Source: CAWBJP01 sp044867425 (lineage in GTDB: Bacteria; Actinomycetota; Acidimicrobiia; IMCC26256; BP-133). Taken from it: 55,700 nucleotides of DNA. Positions 1 to 8,040 of this stretch are shown here, piece by piece; position 1 is the first letter of the stretch; every line of letters begins with the position of its first letter. The stretch lies in assembly GCA_044867425.1 (NCBI GenBank), contig JBIOUX010000005.1:1-55700 (forward strand), written 5' to 3'. Both the position numbers and the translations under genes were made by a program. Below the pieces are notes generated by a model that saw nothing but the letters and a program-made list of their open reading frames with translations, was not told the DNA's origin and ran no database searches.

Positions 1-1
1 G

Positions 2-1015
2 CCCACCGAGCTGGGCGGGCTGGGCGGGAACCTGGCTCAGGCCTGCGCCCAGCAGCGCCGGCTGGCCCGCCGGGCACCGGCCACCGCGTTGGCCATCAAC
101 ATGCACCTGTACTGGACGGGGGTCGCCGCCGACCGCTACCGGGCCGGCGACCGGTCCCTGGTCTGGCTGCTGGAGGAGGCCGTGGCCGGCGAGGTGTTCG
201 CCTCCGGCCACGCCGAGGCGGGCAACGATCTGGCACTCCTGCTCTCCACCACCCGGGCCGAGCCCGTGGCGGGTGGCTACCGCTACTCGGGCCGGAAGCT
301 GTTCGGGTCGCTCACGCCGGTGTGGACCCGGTTCGGCCTCCACGGCCTGGACGACTCCGATCCCGAAGCGCCGCTGATCGTGCACGGCTTCCTGTCCCGG
401 GACGCCACGGGCTGGTCGACGGTCGACACCTGGGACACGCTCGGCATGCGGGCCACCAGGAGCGACGACACCGTGCTCGACGGCGCCTTCGTGCCCGACG
501 CCCACGTGGCCCGCGTCGTACCCGCCGGCTTCGCCGGGGCCGACGACTTCGTGCTCGGGATCTTCGCCTGGGGCCAGGCCACGTTCGCCAGCATCTACCT
601 GGGCATCGCCGAACGGGCCTTCGAGCTGACCGTGGCCGGGGCACGGCGGCGCCCCTCCCTCGCCCTCGGCGGGCGATCTCTGGCCCACCAGCCCATGGTC
701 CAGCACCGGGTGGCGGAGATGGTTCTCGAACTCGAGTCGGCCACCGCCCATGTCGAGCGCATCGCCGACGACTGGTCCCTCGGGGTCGACCACGGTCCCG
801 ACTGGCCGTCCAAGCTCGCCGCCGCCAAGCACCACGTGACCGGCGCGGCCCAGCGCGTCGTCGACCTCGCCCTCGAGGTGACGGGCGGCGGCGCCCTGTT
901 CCGGGGCCACGAGCTCGAGCGCCTCTACCGCGACGTGCGCTGTGGCGGATTCCATCCCGCCAACGCCGCCCTGACCTACGAGATCGTCGGCCAGACCGCT
1001 CTGGGTCTGCTCTAG
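2..1015 (+). CDS. Acyl-CoA dehydrogenase family protein, 5' end outside the window
   Basis: Flavin-dependent dehydrogenase/oxidase of the acyl-CoA dehydrogenase superfamily, expected to oxidise an acyl-CoA or related substrate in the cytoplasm. The frame is open from base 2, so the start lies upstream; about 337 residues are visible. The visible part begins with PTELGGLGGNLAQACAQQRR, typical of the helical N-terminal domain. A beta-domain stretch follows (GMRATRSDDTVLDGAFVP, near 480) and then a C-terminal helical domain ending LERLYRDVRCGGFHPANAAL, as in ACAD C-termini. An internal TTG at 89 could be called as a start, but family homology continues upstream of it. The next gene starts 10 bases downstream with its own -10-like hexamer. 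Substrate cannot be assigned. Confidence 0.8.
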   Translation, partial: PTELGGLGGNLAQACAQQRRLARRAPATALAINMHLYWTGVAADRYRAGDRSLVWLLEEAVAGEVFASGHAEAGNDLALLLSTTRAEPVAGGYRYSGRKLFGSLTPVWTRFGLHGLDDSDPEAPLIVHGFLSRDATGWSTVDTWDTLGMRATRSDDTVLDGAFVPDAHVARVVPAGFAGADDFVLGIFAWGQATFASIYLGIAERAFELTVAGARRRPSLALGGRSLAHQPMVQHRVAEMVLELESATAHVERIADDWSLGVDHGPDWPSKLAAAKHHVTGAAQRVVDLALEVTGGGALFRGHELERLYRDVRCGGFHPANAALTYEIVGQTALGLL

Positions 1016-1024
1016 CATCGGGCT

Positions 1025-4000
1025 TTGGCCGCCGTCGTCACGCTCCTGTTCACCGACCTGGTCGGTTCCACCGAGCTGCTGGACCGACTCGGCGACGACG
1101 CCGGCGAGCAGGTGCGGCGCACCCACTTCCGCATCCTGCGGGAGGCCGTGGTCGGAGCGGGCGGAGACGAGGTCAAGAACCTCGGCGACGGGCTGATGGT
1201 CGCCTTCGAGAGCGCGGTGGCGGCCGTCGAGTGCGCCGTGGCCATCCAGCGGGCCATTGAGCGGCACAACCGGGTCCGGCCGGCCCGGACGCTGGCCGTG
1301 CGGGTCGGCCTGCACGTGGGCGAACCCATCCGGGACGAAGACGACTACTTCGGCACCCCGGTGGTGGTGGCCAAACGGCTCTGCGACGCCGCCGCCGGCG
1401 GGCAGATCCTCGCCTCCGAGCTGGTGCGGGGGTTGGTGGGGACACGGGGCAGTTTCGTCTTCTCGTCGCTCGGACCGGTGGAGCTGAAGGGCCTGGCTCA
1501 GCCCCTCGTGGCGTGCGAGGTCGGCTGGACGCCGGCGCCGGCTCGCGCCGGGCCGGGCCCGGCGGCGGCCCGGGCCGATCCCGGCGCGCTGCGACTGGTA
1601 GGACGAGACGGCGAGCTCGGGATCCTCGAGGCCGAGCTGGCGCTGGCCGCCTCCGGCCGGCTGCGGGTGGTGCTGCTGGTGGGGGATCCCGGGATCGGCA
1701 AGACCCGTTTGGCCGGTGAGCTGGTGGCCCGTCACGCCGGCGATGTCGTAGGGCTTTCCGCCCGCGCCTACCCGCTGGGTGCCACCGCGTCGCTCGGCCT
1801 GTGGGTGGAAGCCCTCGAACGGCATCTGCGCATCCTCGACCCGGACGAGGTGCTGGCCCTGGTGGGAGCCGACGCCGCCGATCTGGCCGCCCTGCTCCCT
1901 TCGGTGGCCGCCGCCCGCGGCGGTCCTCCGGCGGCCGAACCACCGCGCATCCGCCTCCTCGGGGCCCTGGCCAACCTCCTGGCCCGGCTGACGGCGGCCG
2001 CCCCGCTCGTCATCGTGCTCGACGACGTCCACCTCGCCGACGGATCGTCCTGGGAGGCGCTCAACTACCTGGCCCGCAACCTGGCCGACCATCCGATCCT
2101 CCTGGTGCTGGCCGCCCGCCCCGTCGAGCTGGCCGCCCAGGTCATGGCCGCGGAGATGCTCCTCGGCCTCGAGCAGGAGGGGTTCCTGGTCCGCTCGCAC
2201 CTGGGGGCACTGTCACCCTCGGAGCTCGGTGAGCTGGCCGAGAGCTTCTCCGGGGTGGAGCAGGCGGGCGACGCCTTGGTGGGCTGGCTGATGGAACGGT
2301 CCCAGGGCAGCCCCCTGTTCGCCGTCGGGCTGCTCCGCGCCCTCATCGACGAGGGCGCCGACCTGTCCCGCCCGGAGCTGCGGGTGCTGCCCGAGGACCT
2401 GACGGCGCGCGTCGCCGTGCACCTGCGCCAGATGGAGCCCGCCAGCCGGGTCGTGCTCGAGGTGCTGGCCGTGGTCGGTTACCGGGTCGGAGTCTCGGAG
2501 CTGCTGTCGCTGTGCGGCCAGCCCCTGGATCGACTGGCGGAGATCCTCGACGGGCTGGCGCAGTTCCGGATCGTGCGGGAACAGGAGCAGGGCCGGGACC
2601 TCACCTACGAGGTGGCGCATCCTCTCTATGCCGAAGCCATCTACCGGAGCATCGGTGGGGCCCGCCGCCGGGCCCTGCACCGGCATGTGGCCCGCACCCT
2701 GGTGGCCGCCGGCCGCCCGGGACCGGCCGCCGCCCACTTCGTGCGCTCCGCCGACGTCGGTGATGTCGAGGCCGTGGACGCCCTGCGGGATGCCCTCGGG
2801 CAGGCCGAGGCCCGTCAGCTGCACCGGGAGGCCATCACCCTCCTCGAAGCTCTGCTCGAGCTCCTGCCCGCCGGCGACCGCCGCTGGCTGGACGTCTTCG
2901 ATGCCATGGCCGTCCAGCCCGAATGGGTGGTCGACCACCGCGCCGACGCCGGAGCCGGCACGGGGATCGAGGCCATGCGCCGGGTCGAGGCGCTCCTGGC
3001 CGGTTCCACCGACCTCTCCCGCCGGGGCGCCGTGTCCTTCAACCTCTCCGCCCTGCTGGGCTGGGGAGCAGGCGATGTCGCAGCGGCACACCGGCTCGCC
3101 GAGGAGGCCCGCCGGCTCTTCGCCGAGGCGGGCGACGTGCGCAGCGAGCTCCTCGCCACCAACGAGCTCGGCTACCTCGGGTGGCTGGCGGGCAGCAATC
3201 CGGAACTCGGGGCGGCGGCCACGGACGTGCTCCGGCGGGCCGAGGCGACCGGGGACCGCTTCGTGATGTTGCAGGCGTTGTGCGGGCTGGCGCACTTCCG
3301 GCAGTACGCGGGCGAGGTGGGGGAATCGCTATCCGTCATCGACCGGGCCCTGGTCATCGCCCGGGAGGACCACAAGCTCTACCGGGTCAGCTACCTGCTG
3401 GCCCAGCAGGGCTGGTCGCTGGCGCTCCTCGGTCGGTGGGGGGAGGCCCGCGCCCGTCTGGCCGAGGGCCGGGCGGCCAATCCGGCCTTCCGCGACACGA
3501 TGCTGCTCGACTACGCGGTGCACATCCACTGGCTGGCCGGCGAGTGCGCCAGCGGGGTGGGCGCATTCCGGGAGCAGCTGGCCTGGACCGGCGGTCCGAG
3601 CCGGCGCCGGGGTTTTGGTGCCGTACCCGCCTCCCTGTGCGCCGCCGAACAAGGTCAATTCGCCGAGTCGCGGTCGATCCTGGATCTCTTCTCAGGCGTC
3701 TTCGCCGACAGAGACTGGACCTTCTATCGACTGGACACGCTGCCCTGGGCCCGGGCCGTGCTCACCTTTCTGAGCGGCGACGGCGCCGGTGCGGGGGAGG
3801 CGCTGGTGCCTGTGGTCCGCGTCATGCTGAGCGAGGACTGGGGCCGGGGACCGTTCGGACGAGCCGCCATCGCCGATCTGGCCGAGATCACCACCCACGT
3901 CGGCGTCCCGGCCGCCGCCGATCTCGTGACTGGCTTCCTGGACGAAGCCGGGTCGGACCCTGATGCGGGACCCCTGGAGGCCGTTGCTCTCTTCGCCCAC

Positions 4001-4480
4001 GGCGCCGCGGCTCTGGCCCGGCAGGACAACGAGGCGGCGGCCGAAGCGCTGGGTGCCGCCGCCACCGCCTTCGAGGAGGCGGGCTGGCGGCTGTTCCATG
4101 GCCGCGCCCGGGCGCTTCTCGGCCGGGCGACCGCCCCGGCTGACCGGGACGGTGCGTTGGACGCCTTGCGCCGGGCCGCCGAGGTGTTCGACGGCTGTGG
4201 GGCGGCCGTCCGCCGGGAGTGGGTGGCGCAGGAGATGCGCCGCCTCGGTGCCCGGGGCCGCCGGGCCGCCGCCGGCGCCGTGGCCGGTCCCGCCGCCCTC
4301 ACCAAGCGGGAACGGGAGGTGGCCCGCCTGGCCATCGAAGGCCGCTCGGCCAAGGAGATCGCCGCCGCCCTCTTCATCGGCGAGCGCACCGTGGAGACCC
4401 ACCTGGCCGGTGCCTACGCCAAGCTCGGGGTGGGCTCCCGGGTCGAGCTCGTGCGCATCGCCGGCACCCTGGAGCTGTGA
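1025..4480 (+). CDS. Class III cyclase domain - AAA ATPase - LuxR-type transcriptional regulator
   Basis: A 1151-residue signalling regulator. Residues 1-165 are a class III adenylate/guanylate cyclase homology domain with metal-binding aspartates in FTDLVGSTE (D11) and NLGDGLMVAF (D55). Residues 190-450 are a STAND/AAA-type NTPase with Walker A GDPGIGKTR (220-228) and Walker B LVIVLDDVHLAD. Residues 560-1060 are helical, TPR-like and alanine-rich. Residues 1090-1151 are a LuxR HTH (LTKREREVARLA...IGERTVETHLAGAYAKLGV). The catalytic-loop Asn of canonical cyclases (VNLAARL) is replaced: the sequence reads PVVVAKRL, so cyclase activity is doubtful. TTG start at 1025, with TAGCAT at 1013-1018 six bases upstream and no Shine-Dalgarno, so probably leaderless. 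The HTH resembles that of the receiver-cyclase protein at 21891-23246. Confidence 0.88.
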   Translation: MAAVVTLLFTDLVGSTELLDRLGDDAGEQVRRTHFRILREAVVGAGGDEVKNLGDGLMVAFESAVAAVECAVAIQRAIERHNRVRPARTLAVRVGLHVGEPIRDEDDYFGTPVVVAKRLCDAAAGGQILASELVRGLVGTRGSFVFSSLGPVELKGLAQPLVACEVGWTPAPARAGPGPAAARADPGALRLVGRDGELGILEAELALAASGRLRVVLLVGDPGIGKTRLAGELVARHAGDVVGLSARAYPLGATASLGLWVEALERHLRILDPDEVLALVGADAADLAALLPSVAAARGGPPAAEPPRIRLLGALANLLARLTAAAPLVIVLDDVHLADGSSWEALNYLARNLADHPILLVLAARPVELAAQVMAAEMLLGLEQEGFLVRSHLGALSPSELGELAESFSGVEQAGDALVGWLMERSQGSPLFAVGLLRALIDEGADLSRPELRVLPEDLTARVAVHLRQMEPASRVVLEVLAVVGYRVGVSELLSLCGQPLDRLAEILDGLAQFRIVREQEQGRDLTYEVAHPLYAEAIYRSIGGARRRALHRHVARTLVAAGRPGPAAAHFVRSADVGDVEAVDALRDALGQAEARQLHREAITLLEALLELLPAGDRRWLDVFDAMAVQPEWVVDHRADAGAGTGIEAMRRVEALLAGSTDLSRRGAVSFNLSALLGWGAGDVAAAHRLAEEARRLFAEAGDVRSELLATNELGYLGWLAGSNPELGAAATDVLRRAEATGDRFVMLQALCGLAHFRQYAGEVGESLSVIDRALVIAREDHKLYRVSYLLAQQGWSLALLGRWGEARARLAEGRAANPAFRDTMLLDYAVHIHWLAGECASGVGAFREQLAWTGGPSRRRGFGAVPASLCAAEQGQFAESRSILDLFSGVFADRDWTFYRLDTLPWARAVLTFLSGDGAGAGEALVPVVRVMLSEDWGRGPFGRAAIADLAEITTHVGVPAAADLVTGFLDEAGSDPDAGPLEAVALFAHGAAALARQDNEAAAEALGAAATAFEEAGWRLFHGRARALLGRATAPADRDGALDALRRAAEVFDGCGAAVRREWVAQEMRRLGARGRRAAAGAVAGPAALTKREREVARLAIEGRSAKEIAAALFIGERTVETHLAGAYAKLGVGSRVELVRIAGTLEL

Positions 4481-4507
4481 TCGCCACGGTGGTGTGACCC
4501 TCGCGAA

Positions 4508-4525
4508 CTCCGTACCGGTACGGAG
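4508..4525. promoter_or_regulatory. Perfect 18-bp palindrome, probable operator of the secreted protein gene
   Basis: CTCCGTACCGGTACGGAG is its own reverse complement. It ends 23 bases before a -10-like TACGAT (4548-4553) of the gene starting at 4579, so it sits at or just upstream of the -35 region. The core CCGTAC-N2-GTACGG recurs at 29708-29721 in front of the haloperoxidase-like gene. Confidence 0.6.
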
Positions 4526-4578
4526 GACTCCGGCCCGCCGGCCTTCTTACGATGCGATCAGGGGAAGGAGGTCCCGCC

Positions 4579-5091
4579 ATGGGTCGCACCGGTCGTGCTG
4601 TGGGCTTCGCCGTTCTCGGCCTCGTCGCCGGGGTCCTGCTGGCGCCGTTCGCCGGGGAAGCGGCCTCGCCAAGAGCCGAGGTCATCGCCGTCAACGTCCG
4701 GGGCGTGGGCCAGCGGGTGGCGTCCGCTCCGGACCGGCTGGTGCGGACCGTCGACCTCTTTTCGATGACCGGCGAGCGGATCGGGACGGCGACGCGCGAC
4801 TTCGCCTTCACCGGTCCCAACACCGGCGACGACGTCATGACCTTCCACTTCGCCGACGGGGATCTCGTCAGCCGGGCGGTGCTGCGCTTCGCCGCCGCCT
4901 CATCCGATCCCGGCTTCTTCTTCGTCTCCACCCGCCCGGGGGGCAACACGATCGCCCCGGAGCAGGGGACCGGCGCCTACGCCGGGCGCACCGGGCGGGT
5001 CCGGATGGCGGGCTGGCACGACGGCCGGGAGTTCCCTGAGCGGGCCGGCTTCGACGACTTCTTCGTCATCGAGCTGGACGCACGGACGTGA
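4579..5091 (+). CDS. Secreted protein resembling allene-oxide-cyclase-barrel/dirigent-like proteins
   Basis: 170 residues. The N-terminus is a signal peptide (MGRTGRAVGFAVLGLVAGVL, Ala-rich cleavage region around residue 30), so it is exported. The C-terminal half has a GTGAYAGRTGRVRMAG segment and a final strand FDDFFVIEL, a pattern seen in allene oxide cyclase-like/dirigent beta-barrels; that assignment is tentative and no enzymatic function is implied. ATG at 4579 is chosen because GGAAGGAGG lies just upstream (4562-4570); an in-frame start at 4552 would precede the ribosome site. The stop codon overlaps the ATG of a decayed peptide-ligase fragment. Expression is probably controlled by the palindrome at 4508-4525. 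Confidence 0.6.
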   Translation: MGRTGRAVGFAVLGLVAGVLLAPFAGEAASPRAEVIAVNVRGVGQRVASAPDRLVRTVDLFSMTGERIGTATRDFAFTGPNTGDDVMTFHFADGDLVSRAVLRFAAASSDPGFFFVSTRPGGNTIAPEQGTGAYAGRTGRVRMAGWHDGREFPERAGFDDFFVIELDART

Positions 5092-5415
5092 TGAAGGTTG
5101 ACGCCGCCGCCTCCGGCTTCGCCGCCCTGCGCAAGGGCGGGACCACCCATCCGTTCGGCGTCCTCCGCCATCTGGTGCCGGGCAGCTACGACCCGGCCAC
5201 GGGCGCCTTCCGGGAGCCGGGCGGGCCGGCCAAGTACTACTGCGCCTCAGACAACCGGGCTGACGTTCGACCGGGCCCGGGGCGCCGGCGTGGTCCTGCA
5301 CATGCTGTCCTGCCTGGCGGTCGACGGCCGCTTCGGGCTCACCGCCATCGGCGACTCGCCCGAAGAGGCCGCCGAACTCTACGAACGGACCGCCTCCGTC
5401 GTCGCCGCTCTCTAG
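5088..5415 (+). pseudogene. C-terminal remnant of a PGM1-type peptide ligase, frameshifted
   Basis: Two reading frames together resemble the C-terminal domain of ATP-grasp peptide ligases related to PGM1 (pheganomycin-type), as I remember that family. Frame one (5088 to about 5255) carries ALRKGGTTHPFGVLRHL and DPATGAFREPGGPAKYYCASDN. After base 5256 the similarity moves to the +1 frame: GLTFDRARGAGVVLHM, then FGLTAIGDSPEEAAELY to the stop at 5415. About 20 residues normally between these blocks are missing, and the roughly 300-residue N-terminal and ATP-grasp part is absent. This looks like a gene that lost its 5' part and suffered an internal out-of-frame deletion. The stop overlaps that of the convergent gene. 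A sequencing error alone would not explain the missing residues. Confidence 0.6.
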
Positions 5416-6236
5416 ATGCTGAAGAAGAGCGAGCGGAAGCGGTTGGCCACGTCGACGTCGCCCCGGGTCGTCCCGCCCCGGATGCGGCCGTAGGACGTGA
5501 GGACCAGGGTGGCGGGGTCGAACTCGATCACCGCGTCCAGCCCGTCCACCGGGCCGGGCTCATAGGCCAGGCCCTCCTTGGACGCCTTCATCTGCCACGT
5601 GCCCGCGTTGGCCCCCGACGTGTTGTTGATGCCGACGGTGAAGGGCTCGTCCACGTTGTCGGTGATGGCCGTGATCTGCCAGATGATCAGGCCGAGGGGA
5701 GCCAGCATGTCGGCGGTGTCTCCGGCCAGGCCGTGAGGCTCGCCGCGGGTCTCCCGGATGTCCCAGCTGTGGATGCCGTAGTCGACCAGCTGGAACCACG
5801 GGTAGAAGGCAGCCGGCAGGGGACCGGCGTAGGGATGGAACACCATCAGGCCCATCCAGTCGTCTTCGGAGAGGCCCTCGTAGATGCCCAGCGCCTTGTC
5901 GAGGTCGGACCGCAGCCGGCCGATGACCTCCCCCTGGGAGGCGCTCCGGTGGGATTGGGCCCGCTCGTTGAGCCGGTCGGCCATGGGCTGCAGGCCGATG
6001 GGCTGGTCGGTGGCCTCCTGGCTGGCCCGGGCCAGCTCGAAGCCGGGGAAGTAGCCCTCGGTGGCGTCGATCATGTGACCCACGACATCCCGGACCTGCC
6101 AGTTGGTACAGGCGGTGGGAGCCTCCCAGCGGCCGGGCTCCTCGGCCAGGGCCAGGAAGTCCTCCGCCTCGCGGCGGACAAGCCCGAGCAGGGTCTCCTT
6201 GGAGGCGGGGTTCATGGCGTTGAACTGCTCCGACAT
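5412..6236 (-). CDS. Maleylpyruvate isomerase-type, mycothiol-dependent (DinB-fold) family protein
   Basis: 274-residue cytoplasmic protein of the actinobacterial DinB-like superfamily that includes mycothiol-dependent maleylpyruvate isomerase. The N-terminal four-helix domain has the typical EEPGRWEAPTACTNWQVRDVVGHMI segment (metal-ligand His in VVGHM) and a second metal-ligand region with HSWDIR (FQLVDYGIHSWDIRE). The C-terminal part (about 180-270) resembles the SCP2-like beta domain found in many members. The ATG at 6236 is chosen because GAGGGAGGACGAG precedes it; a longer frame from 6305 lacks a ribosome site. Substrate unknown. Convergent with the peptide-ligase remnant. Confidence 0.72.
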   Translation of the reverse strand: MSEQFNAMNPASKETLLGLVRREAEDFLALAEEPGRWEAPTACTNWQVRDVVGHMIDATEGYFPGFELARASQEATDQPIGLQPMADRLNERAQSHRSASQGEVIGRLRSDLDKALGIYEGLSEDDWMGLMVFHPYAGPLPAAFYPWFQLVDYGIHSWDIRETRGEPHGLAGDTADMLAPLGLIIWQITAITDNVDEPFTVGINNTSGANAGTWQMKASKEGLAYEPGPVDGLDAVIEFDPATLVLTSYGRIRGGTTRGDVDVANRFRSLFFSI

Positions 6237-6395
6237 CTCGTCCTCCCTCTTTGGCCGGACGGCTGGTGGCGGCGCCAGCCTCCCCCCGGCCCCCGGGCCT
6301 GTCAATCGCGGCGGGAGTTTTTGTCATAGGCGGTCCTTATGGTCTCCGGGAGCGTCCGGCGCAGGGGTGCCGGACACCGGAAACGGGAGGTCGAG

Positions 6396-6515
6396 ATGCA
6401 CGAGGACGCCGTCGCCAGCTGGAGTGTCGGCGAGGTGGTCTACCTGGCCTGGCTGGCCGTGGTCGCCGTGGCCTGGGTCGTCCTGCCCATGGCGCTGGTG
6501 CTGGCCGGCCGCTGA
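6396..6515 (+). CDS. Small single-pass membrane protein (39 aa)
   Basis: MHEDAVASWSVGEVVYLAW begins a 39-residue peptide whose residues 12-37 form one hydrophobic helix, ending with LAGR. GGGAGG at 6385-6390 gives a well-placed ribosome site. A 7-bp inverted repeat (GTCCGGC 6354-6360 / GCCGGAC 6369-6375) lies in the leader and could form an RNA hairpin. No family recognised. It sits alone between convergent-facing neighbours, in a gap that otherwise holds no gene. Confidence rests on the ribosome site and the membrane segment. Confidence 0.45.
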   Translation: MHEDAVASWSVGEVVYLAWLAVVAVAWVVLPMALVLAGR

Positions 6516-6538
6516 AATACTGAGGCCGGCCGCCGGGG

Positions 6539-6910
6539 CTAGAAGCCGGCCGGGCGGCGCTTGGGGCGAGGGGTACCGGTCTCCAGGTAGTGGGACAGGG
6601 CCTGGAGCCGGTCGTCCCACTGGCCGCCCACCGACGCCATCCACGACACCGCCTCTTCCAGGGGCTGCGGGGTGAGCTGATAGCGCAGCTCCCGGCCCTG
6701 GCGATCGGAGGTGACGAGACCGGCCTCGGCCAGGGTGGCGAGGTGCTTGGCCACGGCCTGGCGGGTGACGGGCAGGGCGCCGGCCAGTTCCGTAGCCGTG
6801 GCCGGCCCGCCTTCGGCCAGGCGCCGGACGACCTGGCGCCGGGTGGCGTCGGCGAGGGCTTCGAAGACGGCGTCGGCCTGGCGGGGGTCGCGCCGGCGGG
6901 CCGTGGCCAT
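6539..6910 (-). CDS. ArsR-family winged-helix transcriptional regulator
   Basis: 123 residues with a classic ArsR/SmtB-type winged helix: ADAVFEALADATRRQVVRRL, then the recognition helix ELAGALPVTRQAVAKHLATL and a wing (GREL-RYQLTPQPL). No cysteine metal-sensor motif is visible, so it fits the SRPBCC-partnered subgroup rather than metal sensors. Its ATG overlaps the stop of the SRPBCC gene (TGATG at 6912-6908), indicating translational coupling in one minus-strand operon. It probably binds the half-site cluster at 7306-7360 upstream of that operon. Confidence 0.88.
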   Translation of the reverse strand: MATARRRDPRQADAVFEALADATRRQVVRRLAEGGPATATELAGALPVTRQAVAKHLATLAEAGLVTSDRQGRELRYQLTPQPLEEAVSWMASVGGQWDDRLQALSHYLETGTPRPKRRPAGF

Positions 6911-7290
6911 CAGGCGGGGGCCAGGGCGGCGGGGCGCCGGGCGGGGGCCGTCTCCACCACGTGGACCAGGGTGCCGGTGGCCACCTCGGTCAGCGTGACT
7001 TCGACCTCGCCCGAAGTGCCGGCGGGCACGTCGTCGGGGCTCCAGAGGAACCCCAGCCGTGGCGTGTCCGGGAGCCAGCGGAAGGCGAACCGGCGGCCGG
7101 GCTCGATGTCGACCACCACCGCCCGGCGCCGGCGCCCGTCTTCGGAGACGACCAGCTGACCGCCGGGGAAGGGGTCGACCTCGGCGTCGTCGCCGAACCA
7201 GGCGGCGAGATGCCCGTCTTCGACCAGGGCCTGCCATACCGCGTCCGGCGGCGCCGCCACAACCACACTGCGCTCCACCCGGGCCGTCAA
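6910..7290 (-). CDS. SRPBCC (AHSA1-like) domain protein
   Basis: 126-residue START/AHSA1-type lipid- or ligand-binding fold: VERSVVVAAPPDAVWQALVE at the N-terminus, then WFGDDAEVDPFPGG and RFAFRWLP, with a final helix-containing LVHVVETAP. Cytoplasmic; ligand unknown. TTG start at 7290 is chosen because GGAGGTGG lies six bases upstream; an alternative GTG follows four codons later. It is the first gene of a two-gene operon with the ArsR regulator. This pairing is common in bacteria and usually means the regulator autocontrols the SRPBCC gene. Confidence 0.75.
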   Translation of the reverse strand: MTARVERSVVVAAPPDAVWQALVEDGHLAAWFGDDAEVDPFPGGQLVVSEDGRRRRAVVVDIEPGRRFAFRWLPDTPRLGFLWSPDDVPAGTSGEVEVTLTEVATGTLVHVVETAPARRPAALAPA

Positions 7291-7305
7291 GCTCCACCTC
7301 CAGTC

Positions 7306-7360
7306 GTGCAACCGCAGGGTTGCACATCCGCTATCATGTGCAACCAGTAAGTTGCATGAT
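7306..7360. promoter_or_regulatory. Cluster of four alternating GTTGCA half-sites (ArsR operator)
   Basis: Half-sites alternate in orientation: GTGCAACC (7306-7313), GGTTGCACAT (7318-7327), ATGTGCAACC (7336-7345) and GTTGCATGAT (7351-7360). The middle pair is a perfect 10-bp inverted repeat with an 8-nt spacer; the first pair is an 8-bp inverted repeat with a 4-nt spacer. The cluster lies between the divergent SRPBCC/ArsR operon and the ClpP-like gene, so one regulator could control both. Confidence 0.7.
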
Positions 7361-7383
7361 ACCCGGCTCAGCAAGGAGGCGTG

Positions 7384-7989
7384 ATGGCCGAGGCGCCGAA
7401 CCCGACCCCCACCGAGATGCGACCGCCGCTGGAAGTGGTGGGCGGCCGCCTGCTCGAAGCCCGCATCGTGATGCTGGGCGGCGAGATCGACGATCGCCTG
7501 GCCCAACAGGTCTGCGCCCAGCTCCTGGTGCTCGAGGCCGACAACCCCGACGCTCCCATCACGCTCTACATCAACTCCCCGGGTGGATCGGTCGACGCCG
7601 GCTTCGCCATCTACGACACCATGCGCCTCCTGGGCTGCGAGGTGGCCACCGTGGCGCTCGGACTGGCCGCCTCCATGGCCCAGTTCCTCCTGTGCGCCGG
7701 CGCTCCCGGCCGGCGCTATGCCCTGCGCCACGCCAGCATCCTCATGCACCAGCCCCACGGTGCCCTCCAGGGCGTGGCCAGCGACATCGTCCTCCACGCC
7801 GACCAGTTCGCCCGCATGCGCCAGCTCACGGCCGAGCGGCTGGCGTTCCACACCGGCCAGCCGGTGGAGCGCATCATCGACGACTTCGACCGGGACCACT
7901 GGTTCACGGCCGAGGAGGCCCGGGCCTACGGCATGATCGACGCCGTGCTGGAGTCGCGCTCCCAGTTCCCGCTCACCCAGGTTTTGTAA
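7384..7989 (+). CDS. clpP: ClpP-like ATP-dependent protease proteolytic subunit
   Basis: 201-residue serine peptidase of the ClpP (S14) family, expected to form tetradecameric barrels that degrade proteins delivered by a Clp ATPase. The triad is intact: Ser97 in GLAASMAQ, His122 in LMHQPHG and Asp171 in DDFDRDHWFTAEEA. The oligomer handle and YINSPGGSV oxyanion segment are also present. Length is normal. AAGGAGG ends at 7379 and supports the ATG at 7384 (a GTG directly before it is possible). No ClpX or partner clpP lies beside it, so this is likely an extra paralogue. It shares an upstream region with the ArsR/SRPBCC operon and may be regulated by that ArsR. Confidence 0.88.
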   Translation: MAEAPNPTPTEMRPPLEVVGGRLLEARIVMLGGEIDDRLAQQVCAQLLVLEADNPDAPITLYINSPGGSVDAGFAIYDTMRLLGCEVATVALGLAASMAQFLLCAGAPGRRYALRHASILMHQPHGALQGVASDIVLHADQFARMRQLTAERLAFHTGQPVERIIDDFDRDHWFTAEEARAYGMIDAVLESRSQFPLTQVL

Positions 7990-8040
7990 GCCTTTGGCCA
8001 AGGTACGAATCACCCAGGTACTGACAAAGGGTGGGGAAAC

